Source: Theocolax elegans
Lineage: Eukaryota; Arthropoda; Insecta; Hymenoptera; Cerocephalidae
Assembly (NCBI GenBank): GCA_026168455.1
Contig: CM047429.1
Coordinates: forward strand, 5,297,125 to 5,361,124
Direction: 5' to 3'
Length of the DNA: 64,000 bases
Part shown: one piece after another, positions 22,053 to 32,489 of the stretch
Layout: each line of letters opens with the position of its first letter
How positions within the stretch are numbered: the first letter of the stretch is position 1
Notes under the pieces: generated by a model
Databases searched by the model: none
Told to the model about the DNA's origin: nothing
Seen by the model: the letters and a program-made list of their open reading frames with translations, nothing else
Translations under genes and position numbers: made by a program

Positions 22053-23205
22053 GTATAATTATTCTTATTTAGAAATGCATCTCTTGAGTTTATTCTTAAT
22101 TTAACTTGATTTTTAGGATCATACTTGATCGCTATTCAAATGATACTGATGATGTTTGGTCAAATCTTGACTTTACAATCCACGAATCTAAACGCGAAAT
22201 ATCAATTAAAACTGACAATTCAGCTGTTGAGGCAACATCAGCACAAGATTGGTAAAATTTACTATATTTCTTGTTACTTGTTTACGAATTATAATTTACA
22301 CATTAGATTATTAATTCTAGGTTACACTTTCGACCGAAGACACCGCCACATTCAAAACATAGTTCAAGTGACGAAAGTATTAGTAGTGATTCAGAAATCG
22401 ATTTAACTATTTCAGCATCAGAATCGCTTCCATATCCCTTTCCTCCAGAGGCAACATCAATATGTGTAGATGTAGAACCGCAACATTTGGAAGAAGACCC
22501 TCCTTTTACATCTGAATTCAATATATCTGATTATTTTGCAATTGATAATCTGTCAGATTTTGATTTAAATCTTATGAGTAGTGGTAACATGGACGCATCA
22601 AAAAATAGTGATTGGTGGGCAAATGATACAGGATGCTCTCGATTTTTAGTTTTACCAGATATTGAAAATCTCTTCACACAAAAAATACGGCAACAATGTA
22701 CAGATGGTACTAACAATTTGTACAATTCAAATGGCATCGGTTCATCTATAATAAATAGCTACTCAACAGTTTCCGTACCTATGTCTTCGCCAGGTTCCAG
22801 TAATCATATTGAAGCACAATCGAATTATCAAATAGTGAAACAATCAAAGATATTAATAACTAATAGTAACCCTGTGTCTGTGTTATCAAAAGCACTTAAT
22901 AATACTAGTAATACATGGACTAGTGGAAATTGCGGTATTAAACTATTTGGTTCAAATTCATCTAGTGGAAATTCTATTACAAACTTTAGTAATAGCAAGT
23001 CAAAATCTTCTCAAGTGCTTAACGCAAAGAGTGTGTCAACTAATAGTCACATTCTAAACAATCAGTCAACAATACTTATACCTCAAAAACACTCGTCACC
23101 TACGTTACTTCCAGGTCTTAATAAATTAGCTAACATTGCTAGACAGCAATCTCAACACCAGTCAACAATTTCTACTACGGGGGAAAATACGCTTACTAGT
23201 AATAG
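21901..23205 (+). CDS. E(Pc): Enhancer of Polycomb, three internal exons
   Basis: Host gene fragment made of exons 21901-22052, 22117-22251 and 22321-23205. Introns of 64 and 69 bp have GT-AG borders (GTATAA...TTTTAG and GTAAAA...TTCTAG), and the frames join exactly. The joined product holds GNWPWCNRNDGGLADKKYRF, RCIGLARRRMGRGG, DDVWSNLDFTIHESKRE and DWLHFRPKTPP, blocks characteristic of the middle of Enhancer of Polycomb (EPC1/EPC2 in vertebrates). E(Pc) is a scaffold subunit of the nuclear NuA4/TIP60 histone acetyltransferase. A long Ser/Asn/Gln-rich region follows. At 23205 a strong donor (AATAG|GTGAG) overlaps a possible TGA, so splicing onward is likelier than termination. The N-terminal EPcA domain and the C-terminal exons are not seen in the window. 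Open frames and clean splice sites argue for a live gene. Confidence 0.85.
22117..22251 (+). CDS. E(Pc): E(Pc) exon b
   Basis: 135 bp between TTTTTAG and GTAAAA. It completes the Arg codon split by the previous intron and reads IILDRYSNDTDDVWSNLDFT, a block shared by E(Pc) proteins. It ends within the Trp codon of QDW. Confidence 0.85.
22321..23205 (+). CDS. E(Pc): E(Pc) exon c
   Basis: 885 bp fully open. It begins (W)LHFRPKTPPHSKHSSSDES, then an acidic Ser-rich stretch, FNISDYFAIDNLSDFDLNLM, and a long low-complexity Ser/Asn/Thr/Gln tail. It ends at a consensus donor. The TGA overlapping the donor would be a stop only in an unspliced message. Confidence 0.82.
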
Positions 23206-23750
23206 GTGAGAATATTATATTATACAATTTTTAATGTAATAAAATAAGATGTTACACAGATGCATTTGGATCATTGTGTAAATTCATAGTTTAAATGTAT
23301 ATTTAGAAATTAAAATATGCGTTTTTTCTAATGTGTAAGTTATACACAACATATTATTATCAGCAGGTAAGTATGAGAATATAGAAACAAAGCTTTTGGT
23401 AAATTCATTATCTTATTTACCAAAGGTATAAAAATGCATATTATTGATGTGTGACGGCAAATGCACCCTTGGGCTAATAATGATAACATGATCATGTTTA
23501 GACAGGCTACCCCACACGAATCTGACAAAGGCGTATAATAAAATTAGTAATTTTACATTTTTTAGAGTGCCTAGTAATTTAGAATACTACCATACACCGC
23601 ATCGGCACAATGGAAATGTGGCATTAATAGTGACCCAACCGACTTTTCTTGAATTTTACCCATTAACCCAATAACCTGTTTTTAACCTAAACTCGCTAAA
23701 TCTTGTTTTCTGACAATTTATTTCTTAGGAAAAAAATCGACTTAAAAATA
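23206..23750. other. Probable intron, no gene
   Basis: AT-rich sequence following the exon c donor. No further E(Pc) exon was recognised. Confidence 0.4.
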
Positions 23751-25221
23751 CCACTTCTAAAATAGCTTTTTCCGCTCTTTTGAAATCCGGCCTTATAATT
23801 GCGATATATGTAACTGTTTTTGCAATATATTTATTTAAACAAAAAGAAGTACGTAAAAATCGTTAATTTTTTTATATAATCGTGTGTTTGAGCTGCATAC
23901 CGTATTCGGATTCTGGTGGCATACATGCCCATAGTAAATGATAGAATGGCTAGTTTACCCAAATCCAAAATGACGACTACCAAAGTAGCCATGTTTGTAC
24001 AGATATTTAATAAAATGCTCTGAAATTTTTCTCTCAATAAATATCCACTTAACAAAACAAAATTTGGAACAAAAAGGGTGCAGAATTGATTAAAAAAATT
24101 CGTGTGAATATATTTCTCAATTTTTCGGACCTTTAGAGTGAAAAATGGTCAAATAAAAAAAAATCATCCAAGAATTCTAAAAAAATTCACACGTATCTTT
24201 GTAGCAATTCTAAGTACTTTTTTTTGAAAAATATTTTTTCGCACACTAGATCCTTATCGAGTACAAAAATTTTCCAGTTTTTTTTATTCTATTGCATACG
24301 ATTACAGAATAATTTTACGCTTTACGACTGTAAGAATACGAGTTTTTTTTATGTCTGTTTCCGTTGTTTCATGACACTTTTATACTTTTATGTTTTTTTC
24401 TTCTTTTGAAAATAATAAAAGAGAAACTAGTTTCAAATATTGCATCAAATTATATCGAAATTTCAAAATTAACGAATAAGCAATTTAAGAGTGCTCTATA
24501 CTCCGTCAGCGCCCTCTAGTCTGAGAAAAATTTTCTTTGTAATACTTAGATTATTTAAGACAGTCAAATTAAAGGAAATTTAGTTTTCCCACGCATAGAA
24601 TGGTATAAAGTTGTATCTAAAAATGACTTTGGTAAATATTATGAAAAATTGAAGGCGCATTTTGTAGAGAAAAATTGATACGGCGGTGGACAACCGTCTG
24701 CTATTCGCCGCAGTCAAGTTAGATTTTCTCTACAAAACATATCTTCAGTCTTTAATATTATTATCCAAAATATATTTAAATAATACTTTTTATCATTTTA
24801 CACGTGGTAAAACTTACTTTTCTTGGATGTAACTCTAGTATATCAGCTAGATATTACAAAGAAAATTTTTCGCAAACTACAGGGCGCTGACAGGGTATAG
24901 AGTATACTCTTAAAATTTACATATTTTTGGAATGTACTTTATTATATTATATTAAGTATTGAAATTGTTATACAACGGAAACAGACAGATAAAAAAATGC
25001 GTATTTATAAAACTGTACGAAGTAAAATCAATCTGTTTAAAAATTAAATAAAAAAACTGGAAAATTTTCGTACAAGATAGGGATTAAGTGTACAAAAAAA
25101 TAATATTCAACAAAAACTGTTTAGAATTGGTAGAAAGATACGTGTGAATTATTTCAGAATTTTCAGATGATTTTTTTTTATTTAACCGTTTTTCACTCTA
25201 AAAGATCTGAAAAATTCCAAA

Positions 25222-25386
25222 AAAGTATTTTTCGATAGAGTATCCGTAAAGTACGACTTTACGTACTGTTTTGCGGACGTAAAGTGCGACTTTACGAACA
25301 CGTGTAGAGTCTTTACGGACACGTGTACAAAATAAATATTGTATTGAAATTGCTAAGAACTTTACGGATATTCTCTCGAAAAGTAA
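25222..25386. repeat. Palindromic insertion with CGTAAAG/CTTTACG hairpins
   Basis: TTTTTCGATAGAGTATCCG at 25226 pairs with CGGATATTCTCTCGAAAAG at 25365-25383. Inside are nested short stems (CGTAAAG-TGCGA-CTTTACG near 25280). It is absent from the opposite arm of the 23755-25925 foldback, so it inserted later. Confidence 0.65.
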
Positions 25387-25389
25387 TGT

Positions 25390-25525
25390 TCGCACCTCGG
25401 CCGTAAACTTTTTCAGCCTCGGATGTAAAGTAGCGATCCTCGGACCTACTTCGCAGGTCCTCGGACGCTATTTTCCACACTCGGCTGAAAAAGTTCTACT
25501 TTACGGCCTTGGCACGAAAACTACT
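25390..25525. repeat. Second nested palindrome (GGCCGTAAA...TTTACGGCC)
   Basis: CGGCCGTAAACTTTTTCAGC and its diverged complement (GCTGAAAAAGTTCTACTTTACGGCC, broken by a few bases) surround a central GGACCTACTTCGCAGGTCC palindrome near 25440-25460. It is unusually GC-rich for the region. Confidence 0.6.
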
Positions 25526-25993
25526 ATTATGATCAATGTATACACTTTTTGTTGTAAAATTTTTTTTGTAGAGTGGATCTTTATTAAAAAAAAATTCCAA
25601 AGGATTTTATTAAATTTATATACAAACATGGCTACTTTGGTAGTCGTCATTTTGGATTTCAGTAAACTAGCCATTCTATCATTTATTGTAGTTTGTATTT
25701 ATGGTATATGTATGTCACCATATCCAAAGTTTTCGCACGATTTGAACTCGGTTTACAGCTCAAGACGGTTATGTAAAAAAAATTTACAAGTTTTACATAC
25801 TTTTTTGTTTAAACAAATGTTTTGCAAAACTATTACAGATATCGCAATTATACGGCTGGATTTCAAAAGGCGGAAAAAACTACGTCAGAAGTGGTATTTC
25901 CAAATCCCCGTTAAAAACAGGGTAGTATAATGAACAACCCTGTGTACACTTCGAGAGATTGAAAGAATTTGTCTAGTCCAGTGTGGGTGAAAT

Positions 25994-26209
25994 CTATACA
26001 CTGAGAATTAACCTAGTTCTATATACGAAACAATCGTCACCCATCTTGACTTCCGGAGCAGTATTCAAGTCAATACGCGATAAGAAAGCCTGGCTGTCCA
26101 AGATCATCACCTTCGTTTTAGACACATTAAGCTGAAGATCATTAGCTAACGCACAAGATGCTACCGCATTCGCATCATGAGTTATACGCTGAACGCCCAA
26201 ATCTAACAA
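25994..26209 (-). pseudogene. CR1/Jockey-like RT fragment (post-catalytic region)
   Basis: A minus-strand stretch reading RITHDANAVASCALANDLQL then NVSKTKVMILDSQAFL. This matches the segment just after the YADD block in CR1/Jockey-type reverse transcriptases (I..IN.D...V..WA..N.L.LN..KTK). It is cut on its 5' side by the foldback at 26210-27170. No catalytic residues remain. Confidence 0.72.
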
Positions 26210-27170
26210 GGGAAGTACTTGACCTCCGGAAAACGGATCTTATCCTAATTTTGGTATGTCTTTTGTAATATAAAAATATGAGGAAAGCCAAGTTATTACT
26301 TGCCTATGGCCACTTTTACGCAAGTTATTCGACATCCAACAATAATTTCAATGAAAATTGCTTTCACTTCGATCGCTTATAATTCGAAAACGAATATTGA
26401 TAGGAACTCAAACCGCAAACTAAAGGAAAGTTGTGTTCAAGTAGATGTGGTTTGAAGAAAAAGAAGCTTAAGTTACTCAAGGTGGAGCAAAGTTATAAAG
26501 AAAATAAGAAATTGAGGAGTTTAAGTAAAAAAATTGTTTATATTAAATTTTGGTTAAAATTTCTTTAATTTCTTATGTTCTTCTTAACTTTGCTCCACCT
26601 TGAGTAACTTAAGCTTCTTTTTCTTCAAACCACATCTACTTGAACTCAACTTTCCTTTAGTTTGCGGTTTGAGTTCCTATCAATATTCGTTTTCGAATTA
26701 TAAGCGATCGAAGTGAAAGCAATTTTCATTGAAATTATTGTTGGATGTCGAATAACTTGCGTAAAAGTGGCCATCGGCAAATATTGAAAACAGACAGAAC
26801 AGAAATATTGAAAGAAGACAAAATTTAGTATCAAAAGTTTATTGTTTCTTTTAGTCAAAAATTCTTCAATTTCTTATGTTCTTCATAACTTTACTTCAAA
26901 TGAATCAATTTAGGCTTCATTTTTTTAAATTATATCTACTTAAACTCAACTTTCTTCTGGTTTTTGGTGCGATTCTTCATCTTTATTTGTTTCGGAGTTA
27001 TAAGCGATTAAATTGGAAGTAATTTTCATTGAAATTATTATTAGATGTCGAATAACTTTCGTCAATGTGGCCATTGGCAAGCACTAACTTGGCTTTGTTC
27101 ATATTTCTACATTATAAAAGATATACCAAAGTTAGGATAAGATCCGTTTCCCGGAGGTCATGTACTCCCC
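26210..27170. mobile_element. Foldback with GGGAAACGGAT ends and three arm copies
   Basis: Ends match in inverted orientation: GGGAAGTACTTGACCTCC at 26210 against GGGGAGTACATGACCTCC on the other strand at 27170, each followed by GG(A/G)AAACGGATCTTATCC. Inside, arm A (26240-26515) is an almost perfect palindrome with arm B (26550-26785). A third, diverged copy of the B orientation lies at 26830-27150. A newer duplicate inverted arm thus seems to have been added to an older single-arm structure, or A and B were converted. It lies in CR1/Jockey-like sequence. Same terminal word as 30905-31200 and 62048-62477. Confidence 0.78.
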
Positions 27171-27174
27171 TTGT

Positions 27175-27770
27175 GAGTCAGGTCCCATAGCTATGGATGA
27201 GTTGAACGTTAAGGCAGCCTGAACCTGAGCACAGTTGGCAGGGGAGAAGTTAAAAAGTAGCCTCTGCAAGTGCAACAAAAGTAGAGTTATGAGCTCATGT
27301 AATTCTTTTATAGATAATAGTTTCTGAATACCTGAGTTTACAGTATAGTACAAGAATAAAGAGGGACGAGTTCTAGACGCGATACCCAACTCCCTTATGC
27401 TCCTTCATTTGGATCGTACAGTGTACGATTATCGAATTTTCTTAGAGTAATTTTGATTTTCAGCTGAGTAAAGTAAATTACGTACGGATTTTCGCAGTTC
27501 TCGAAATTCAAGTAGGTCTTCCCTCTCTTTTATTTTATTCCTAATCGTCGAAGTAACACACGTTTTTCTACTAATATGAACCGTATGAGTGCGTATTGGA
27601 GTTACAATGTCGAGGATCTTAAATACATTCTTAGAGAAACAATTAACTGCACCATCCAACTCTGCTTCTGGATTATCCGTAAGAGGTACACGACTGAGTA
27701 AGTTATCTGTCACTTCACGCTGTTCTCGCGCTTGATGAGCCAAATTTTCTACGTAAACTCTCTGTAACAT
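27175..27770 (-). pseudogene. CR1/Jockey-like non-LTR linker fragment
   Basis: Minus-strand frame of 113 codons (27770-27429) with FSKNVFKILDIVTPIRTHTV and RNKIKEREDLLEF, the pattern of the region between endonuclease and RT (F...L...LD..aP.R...v...I......RD). The following 250 bases hold broken frames of the same element. Order on the minus strand puts it upstream of the 25994-26209 fragment, so both may come from one copy split by the foldback. Confidence 0.62.
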
Positions 27771-27779
27771 TACCTATTC

Positions 27780-28231
27780 AGAAATGTCAAGCTTGCTATC
27801 AAATCTTTCCGTCAAAGTAGAAAGTTGCGTTTGTAGACTAGATGCAAATACAATCACATGATGGTTGGTGGACAGCGAGGGCTGAAGATTTAGAATGCTT
27901 TGAAGATATCATTTGAGGAGGCAAAATAGTTGACGCTGCACGTCTTGATTTTTGCTTTGTAGAGGCAGTGTGCACTTCTATGCCTTATTTTGACCAGCTG
28001 TACTGGAATGATCAATGGTATCCGATTGAAAGCCATGATGTGTTGGAGGTGAACGAATCATTTGTAAAACATAAAATAATTATTACACCAAAAGAATAAA
28101 TGAATTAAATAAATGATAATAATACACGAGAAAAAGAAAAACGCTTAAACAAATGGAGTTAATTACTGAATACTGATATTAAGAATTCATTTGTTTGATG
28201 CAACATGCAACATAAAAATAATAAAGTAATA
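27780..28231. other. No recognisable gene
   Basis: Mixed to AT-rich sequence with no motif I can support. Confidence 0.35.
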
Positions 28232-28448
28232 TTAATAAATAAAAAGAAATGATCTCTTTGAGCTGTTTTTATTTTATTGCCAACGTTGCGACCGATAACC
28301 TCCTTATTACGGTCATCTTTAGGACTCTTGTACTAAGCTATAGTTTCTTCTCCGTATCACAGAGGAGTCAAAGTTACAACTTATTAAATTGAAATGTTGG
28401 CAATAAAATAAAAATAGCTCGAAGATATCATTTCTTTTTATTTATTAA
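28232..28448. repeat. 217-bp inverted-repeat element, possibly Penelope terminal sequence
   Basis: TTAATAAATAAAAAGAAATG at 28232 and its complement at 28448 extend to about 55 bp of inverted match (through AATAAAATAAAAA and TTGGCAA). The centre contains CGTTGCGACCGATAACC and AATAAGG words that resemble the terminal regions of Penelope-like elements. It could be a stand-alone palindromic MITE or two inverted Penelope ends. Function not determined. Confidence 0.6.
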
Positions 28449-29194
28449 CCATACAAAAAACGAGCATAAATCATTTACAATAATAGTAATAATACGCATG
28501 TACATGCAAAACGGCACTGTATGCTCATTAACTAAGATTTTTTAAATGTAGTGTCATAAATATATCGTAAAAAAACACGGTTACTTAATAATTTGCTACA
28601 GTAGTACATGCTATAGTTGAAGCAAAAGTTATTGAATAACAATAAGTAGCATACAAAAAATCTAGATTTTTAAATAAAGCACTTTTTCAAATAAAAGAAA
28701 AATCGAACAACTATGCAATAGTTAACAATAATATAAAATTGACTATAGTTTACAAGATTATTAATTGAAAAATATTAATAACATTACACAAAGTCAATGC
28801 TTTAAATATCAATATTGTTAAAAATGCATATCACAATCTCATTATCCTCAATCAGCCTATCCATTTCGCAACGCTTAAGGCATAATAAAGGGGCACACAG
28901 TAAGGTCTATGTCTTGGCAAACAATACGTGTTTAATGCCTGCATAAATTTGATGCAGTAGTGATCGAATACTTTTACGGATGATAGCCTTGCCAACTGCA
29001 CCAGAATATAGATATTAAACGCCAATCCAAGAATAATAAAATATTAGATAAAGGAAGTTAGTAGGTTTCTGTCAATTGTCTTTGTAGCCGTTGCTTAAAG
29101 TTTTTAATTCACGGTCGATGTGTGCTTACATCAATGGAATTCAGCGAGTCTTTATAAAAAACAGCATCAAATCTGCATATTAAATTATATATAT
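28449..29194. other. AT-rich spacer, no gene
   Basis: No coding or repeat structure recognised. Confidence 0.4.
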
Positions 29195-30190
29195 GGGGTA
29201 TTCCACGTGAAGTGGTCCGATCAAAATTTTAAAATGCACCAAATTTTGGGTACACTTTGTAAATGTTTTTCAGAATACAGAAAAAAAAATTTAGGTACTG
29301 GAATCTATTTGCTCAAAAGTTATTCTAACCTCAAAAAGTGAATTTTTCCATATTTTTTTCAACACCAGCTGGGTTTACCGCTATATAACTCAAAATCTAT
29401 CAACTTTTACTATAGAACATTATATGTAACATTCGTTGCTAATTATATCTAGAATTTATTCTTCTGGGTTAGAATTTTTAATCTCAAGGTCAATGTTACA
29501 TAAACTACATGTCAATATTCAACTTAAAAAAAGTGCAAGTGCGCCACCCTTGATTTTTTCATCCAAAAATCTAAAAGAAAGCTTGGAGCAATACCTTTCA
29601 AATGGTCTGTAGCATTTTTATGGCCTCCAATTCTGTAAAAAGTTATGACAATTTAAAGAAAGACAAAAAATTCACAAAAATTAACATGGTAATTCCCATT
29701 TAAATTTTTAAAAAAATTTCGTGTTTCTTTAAATTGTCATAACTTTTTACAGAATTGGAGGCCATAAAAATGCTACAGACCATTTGAAAGGTATTGCTCC
29801 AAGCTTTCTTTTAGACTTTTGGATGAAAAAATCAAAGGTGGCGCACTTGCACTTTTTTCAAGTTGAATATTGACATGTAGTTTATGTAACATTGACCTTG
29901 AGATTAGAAATTCTAACCCAGAGGAATAAATTCTAGATATAATTAGCAACGAATGTTACATATAATGTTATATAGTAAAAGTTGATATATTTTGAGTTAT
30001 ATAGCGGTAAACCCAGCTGGTGTTGAAAAAAATATGGAAAAATTCACTTTTTGTGGTTAGAATAACTTTTGAGCAAATAGATTCCAGTACCTAAAAATTT
30101 TTTTCTGTATTCTGAAAAACATTTGCAAAGTGTACCCAAAATTTGGTGCATTTTAAAATTTTGATCGGACCACTTCACGTGGAATACCCC
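29195..30190. mobile_element. 996-bp near-perfect foldback (GGGGTATTCCACGTG ends)
   Basis: Two arms of about 460 bp separated by a spacer of roughly 70 bp near 29690. It begins GGGGTATTCCACGTGAAGTG, ends with the complement, and is flanked by ATATAT on both sides. Arms differ at few positions. There is no coding capacity. Diverged relatives sit at 33900-34164 (one arm) and 47780-48200. The ends resemble those of the 14969-17894 element, which could be a related, larger family member. Confidence 0.85.
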
Positions 30191-30309
30191 ATATATATAG
30201 ACTTGCGAGAACTGTAACAAAAAGAGTTTTAACATACAGACTGAAATTCCGGCCAATCCAATTGCCTTAGTATCAGCTCTTGAGATGGCTGTCAGAACTT
30301 TGGTATGTA

Positions 30310-30934
30310 TCAGGGGGGTGAAATTGAAGCAAGATGAAAGATTAATAAGGTGTAATTAAGAAGTAATTCAGCTGATTTGTTGTAAAGATATTTAGAGGAC
30401 ATGGATTGTGTGATGCCCGTCCCATTTTCCTGAGCTCTTTCAATAATGAGGATGGATGTGATACTATTGAGTTTGTTGTTAAGATGATTGAACTTACTAG
30501 AGTCTATGGAGTTTTTGACTAGATTGCATAATTCTTTGTAATTCAAATAGTCAGAGCTGAGGCCAGTCAATTGAAACCTCTTATAAGCATTATTTCGAGA
30601 TTTAATAAAGCCTTTAATGGTGAGGGTGATCCAGGGTAACCGAGAGTTCTTGATTGTGGTGAGTTTATGAGTTGCGATGAAATGAAAGGTGTCACTGTGA
30701 GTGATCCACAAGATAGTGGTAGAACCATTTCAAGGCTAGATCAGAACAGCCCATTCCATGAAGTTTATGGGTAAGAAGCTTATGAGGGATAATATTAAAC
30801 GCCTTGAAGAAGTCAAACAGATTGAGTAATGTAATTTTACGAGCATCAATTGCTCTTCGGATATTGTCAGTTAGACCTAGGAGTGCTGTCTGACTAGGAG
30901 AGTGCCACACCTGCGGGAAACGGATCTTTATCAA
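30310..30934 (-). pseudogene. CR1/Jockey-like RT fragments in scrambled order
   Basis: Two minus-strand pieces. 30934-30692 reads SPSQTALLGLTDNIRRAID and LLNLFDFFKAFNIIPHKLLT, the RT block A region (LFDFSKAFD in the family, so the second catalytic-region Asp is Asn here). 30711-30310 reads LPWITLTIKGFIKSRNNAYKRFQ and YLNYKELCNLVKNSI, the linker that normally lies upstream of block A. In the sense direction the linker comes after block A, the reverse of the normal order, so this is a rearranged copy or two fragments side by side. Confidence 0.75.
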
Positions 30935-31200
30935 ACTCTAGGATATGTTTTCTACTATAAAAATATGAAGAATGCCAGAGTTATAACTCTAACGCTCTAT
31001 TTTTCGATAGTTACAAGCAAAAAACGTAAAATTTCGCCAAAAATACTCTTAAGTTTCACTGTTTATAACTCAGAATTGGCTAAAGACATGAATTCAAGCT
31101 TAAGTTTAAAAGAAAGCTGAAATCAAGTAAATACATTTACAAAAAAAGAAGCCTAAATATCTAAATTTGGTCTAAAGTTATGGAGCATCCAAGGGTGTGG
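30905..31200. repeat. Solo arm of the GGGAAACGGAT foldback family
   Basis: CACACCTGCGGGAAACGGAT, then ATAAAAATATGAAGAATGCC and an AAAGAAGCCTAAAT-like block, matches one arm of the 26210-27170 element. No inverted partner is found nearby. Confidence 0.65.
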
Positions 31201-31599
31201 ATGGTGTAAGAAGCTGTTATGCTTTTAACAATTTTTCATAGATTACCATTATTGTAAGACATATTTTCAATAAACTTTGCAAAAAAAAAACTTAAATTAC
31301 TAATATTAATTTTGATATAGATATCAATCACTATTAAATATGCTGCAATTAAAAAACTTTCGTATTTCCTTCACTTATAATATGACTATAGACTCAAATA
31401 AGCAATTCAACATTATATTTTACAAAGATTGTTGTATTACATTTTTTAAACTACTGTTTTTTATAAATCTCTAAACAGGTGAACAATAATTTGTTACGAT
31501 GCATCTAACATGCCAATTAACCAATAAATTTGTCCTATAATAATATTTTTACGTCAAAATAAAAGTTAAAAAATTAAGTTCTCTAAAATTAAAAATGTG

Positions 31600-32210
31600 C
31601 CCAAATACTCATTTTTTCATAAGAAATAAACTCGCGTTGATTTTTTTAAAAACATTCTACCCAATATCGTGAAACTATAAAAATTCGTTTTCGGGAGTCA
31701 ACTCTCGGGGGTTCTGATTCTCACCCTCTCTATATAAGAGGATCGCTAAATTCTTCTTGTAAACTCATTTTTTATAAGAAATAAACAGGCTACGATTTTA
31801 TCAAAACATTCCGATCCAATCTCGAAATATTAAAAAAATTGGTTTTTGGGGTTGTTAAGGGTGGTTTTTACCCTTGAACATATTTGGATCATTAATTTCT
31901 GCTTGAATACTTACTATTTTATAAGAAAAAACAGGCATAGATTTTATCCTAAAGAATCCGATCAAATCTCGAAATATTAAAAAAATTTGTTTTTGGGGTG
32001 AGTTTTGAGGGTGATTTTTTCCCTAGATATGCTTACACATGAGCGTTCGGGCTAATAAACTTTACCCGAATACTTGTCTTTTTAAAAGAAATAAGTAGGC
32101 GTTGGATTTTGTAAAAAATATTGATTCAACCTTGAGACATTAAAAAACACGGGTTTAGGGGGTGAACTTTGAAGGTGGATTGCACCCCCTAAATATGAAT
32201 TCCCGCAGAT
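31600..32210. repeat. Four imperfect tandem units of about 150 bp
   Basis: Each unit carries an ACTCATTTTTTATAAGAAAT-like start, a TTTTATCAAAACATTCCGAT-like middle and ATTAAAAAAATTGGTTTTTG then GGGGT. Units start near 31605, 31765, 31912 and 32070. They diverge by roughly a fifth or more, so the duplication is old. Confidence 0.7.
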
Positions 32211-32235
32211 AAAAAAAATACGTGTCAAATATTTT

Positions 32236-32487
32236 TCAAAACTCCACGCCTCTCCCAAGTTTCATAACAATCGGAGGCGGAGTGCAAGTATCTCTTCCTT
32301 GTGAGTGTGCCAATGTAATTACTTTATATTCATTTCTAATGTATGCAGCTACACATCTGCCCTCCTTACCCAAACGATCGAGTCTGTACAATGCTAACTT
32401 AACTATGTTCGAGGCATCTGATTCAGTTAAAAATGTTTCCGTGAGTGCAATCACATCACAGGCTTGCGAAAAAACTAAGGATTCCAT
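32236..32487 (-). pseudogene. CR1/Jockey-like AP endonuclease fragment
   Basis: Minus-strand frame with CDVIALTETFLTESDASN and YRLDRLGKEGRCVAAYIRNE, matching the middle of non-LTR AP endonucleases (catalytic Glu in the LTET block). N-terminal and His-containing C-terminal blocks are missing. It may be the 5' part of the same element as the RT pieces at 30310-30934, separated by the 31600-32210 repeats. Confidence 0.75.
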
Positions 32488-32489
32488 GG

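Larger units (their letters stand above)
23755..25925. mobile_element. 2.2-kb foldback element
   Basis: A long imperfect palindrome centred near 24697. Matching pairs include AATACCACTTCT (23748) with AGAAGTGGTATT (25889), CATGGCTACTTTGG inverted at 23990 and direct at 25627, and AAAATTTTCTTTGTAAT at 24525 against its complement near 24855. Arm identity looks moderate, so the element is old. The right arm holds an extra 300-bp segment (about 25218-25525) that is itself palindromic. No transposase is seen. Outer ends are uncertain because similarity fades near 23650 and 25925. Confidence 0.72.

Noticed and set aside
23340..24055. Small membrane-protein-like ORFs after E(Pc)
   Set aside because: Short, hydrophobic because of AT-rich sequence, partly within a foldback arm, without homologous motif.
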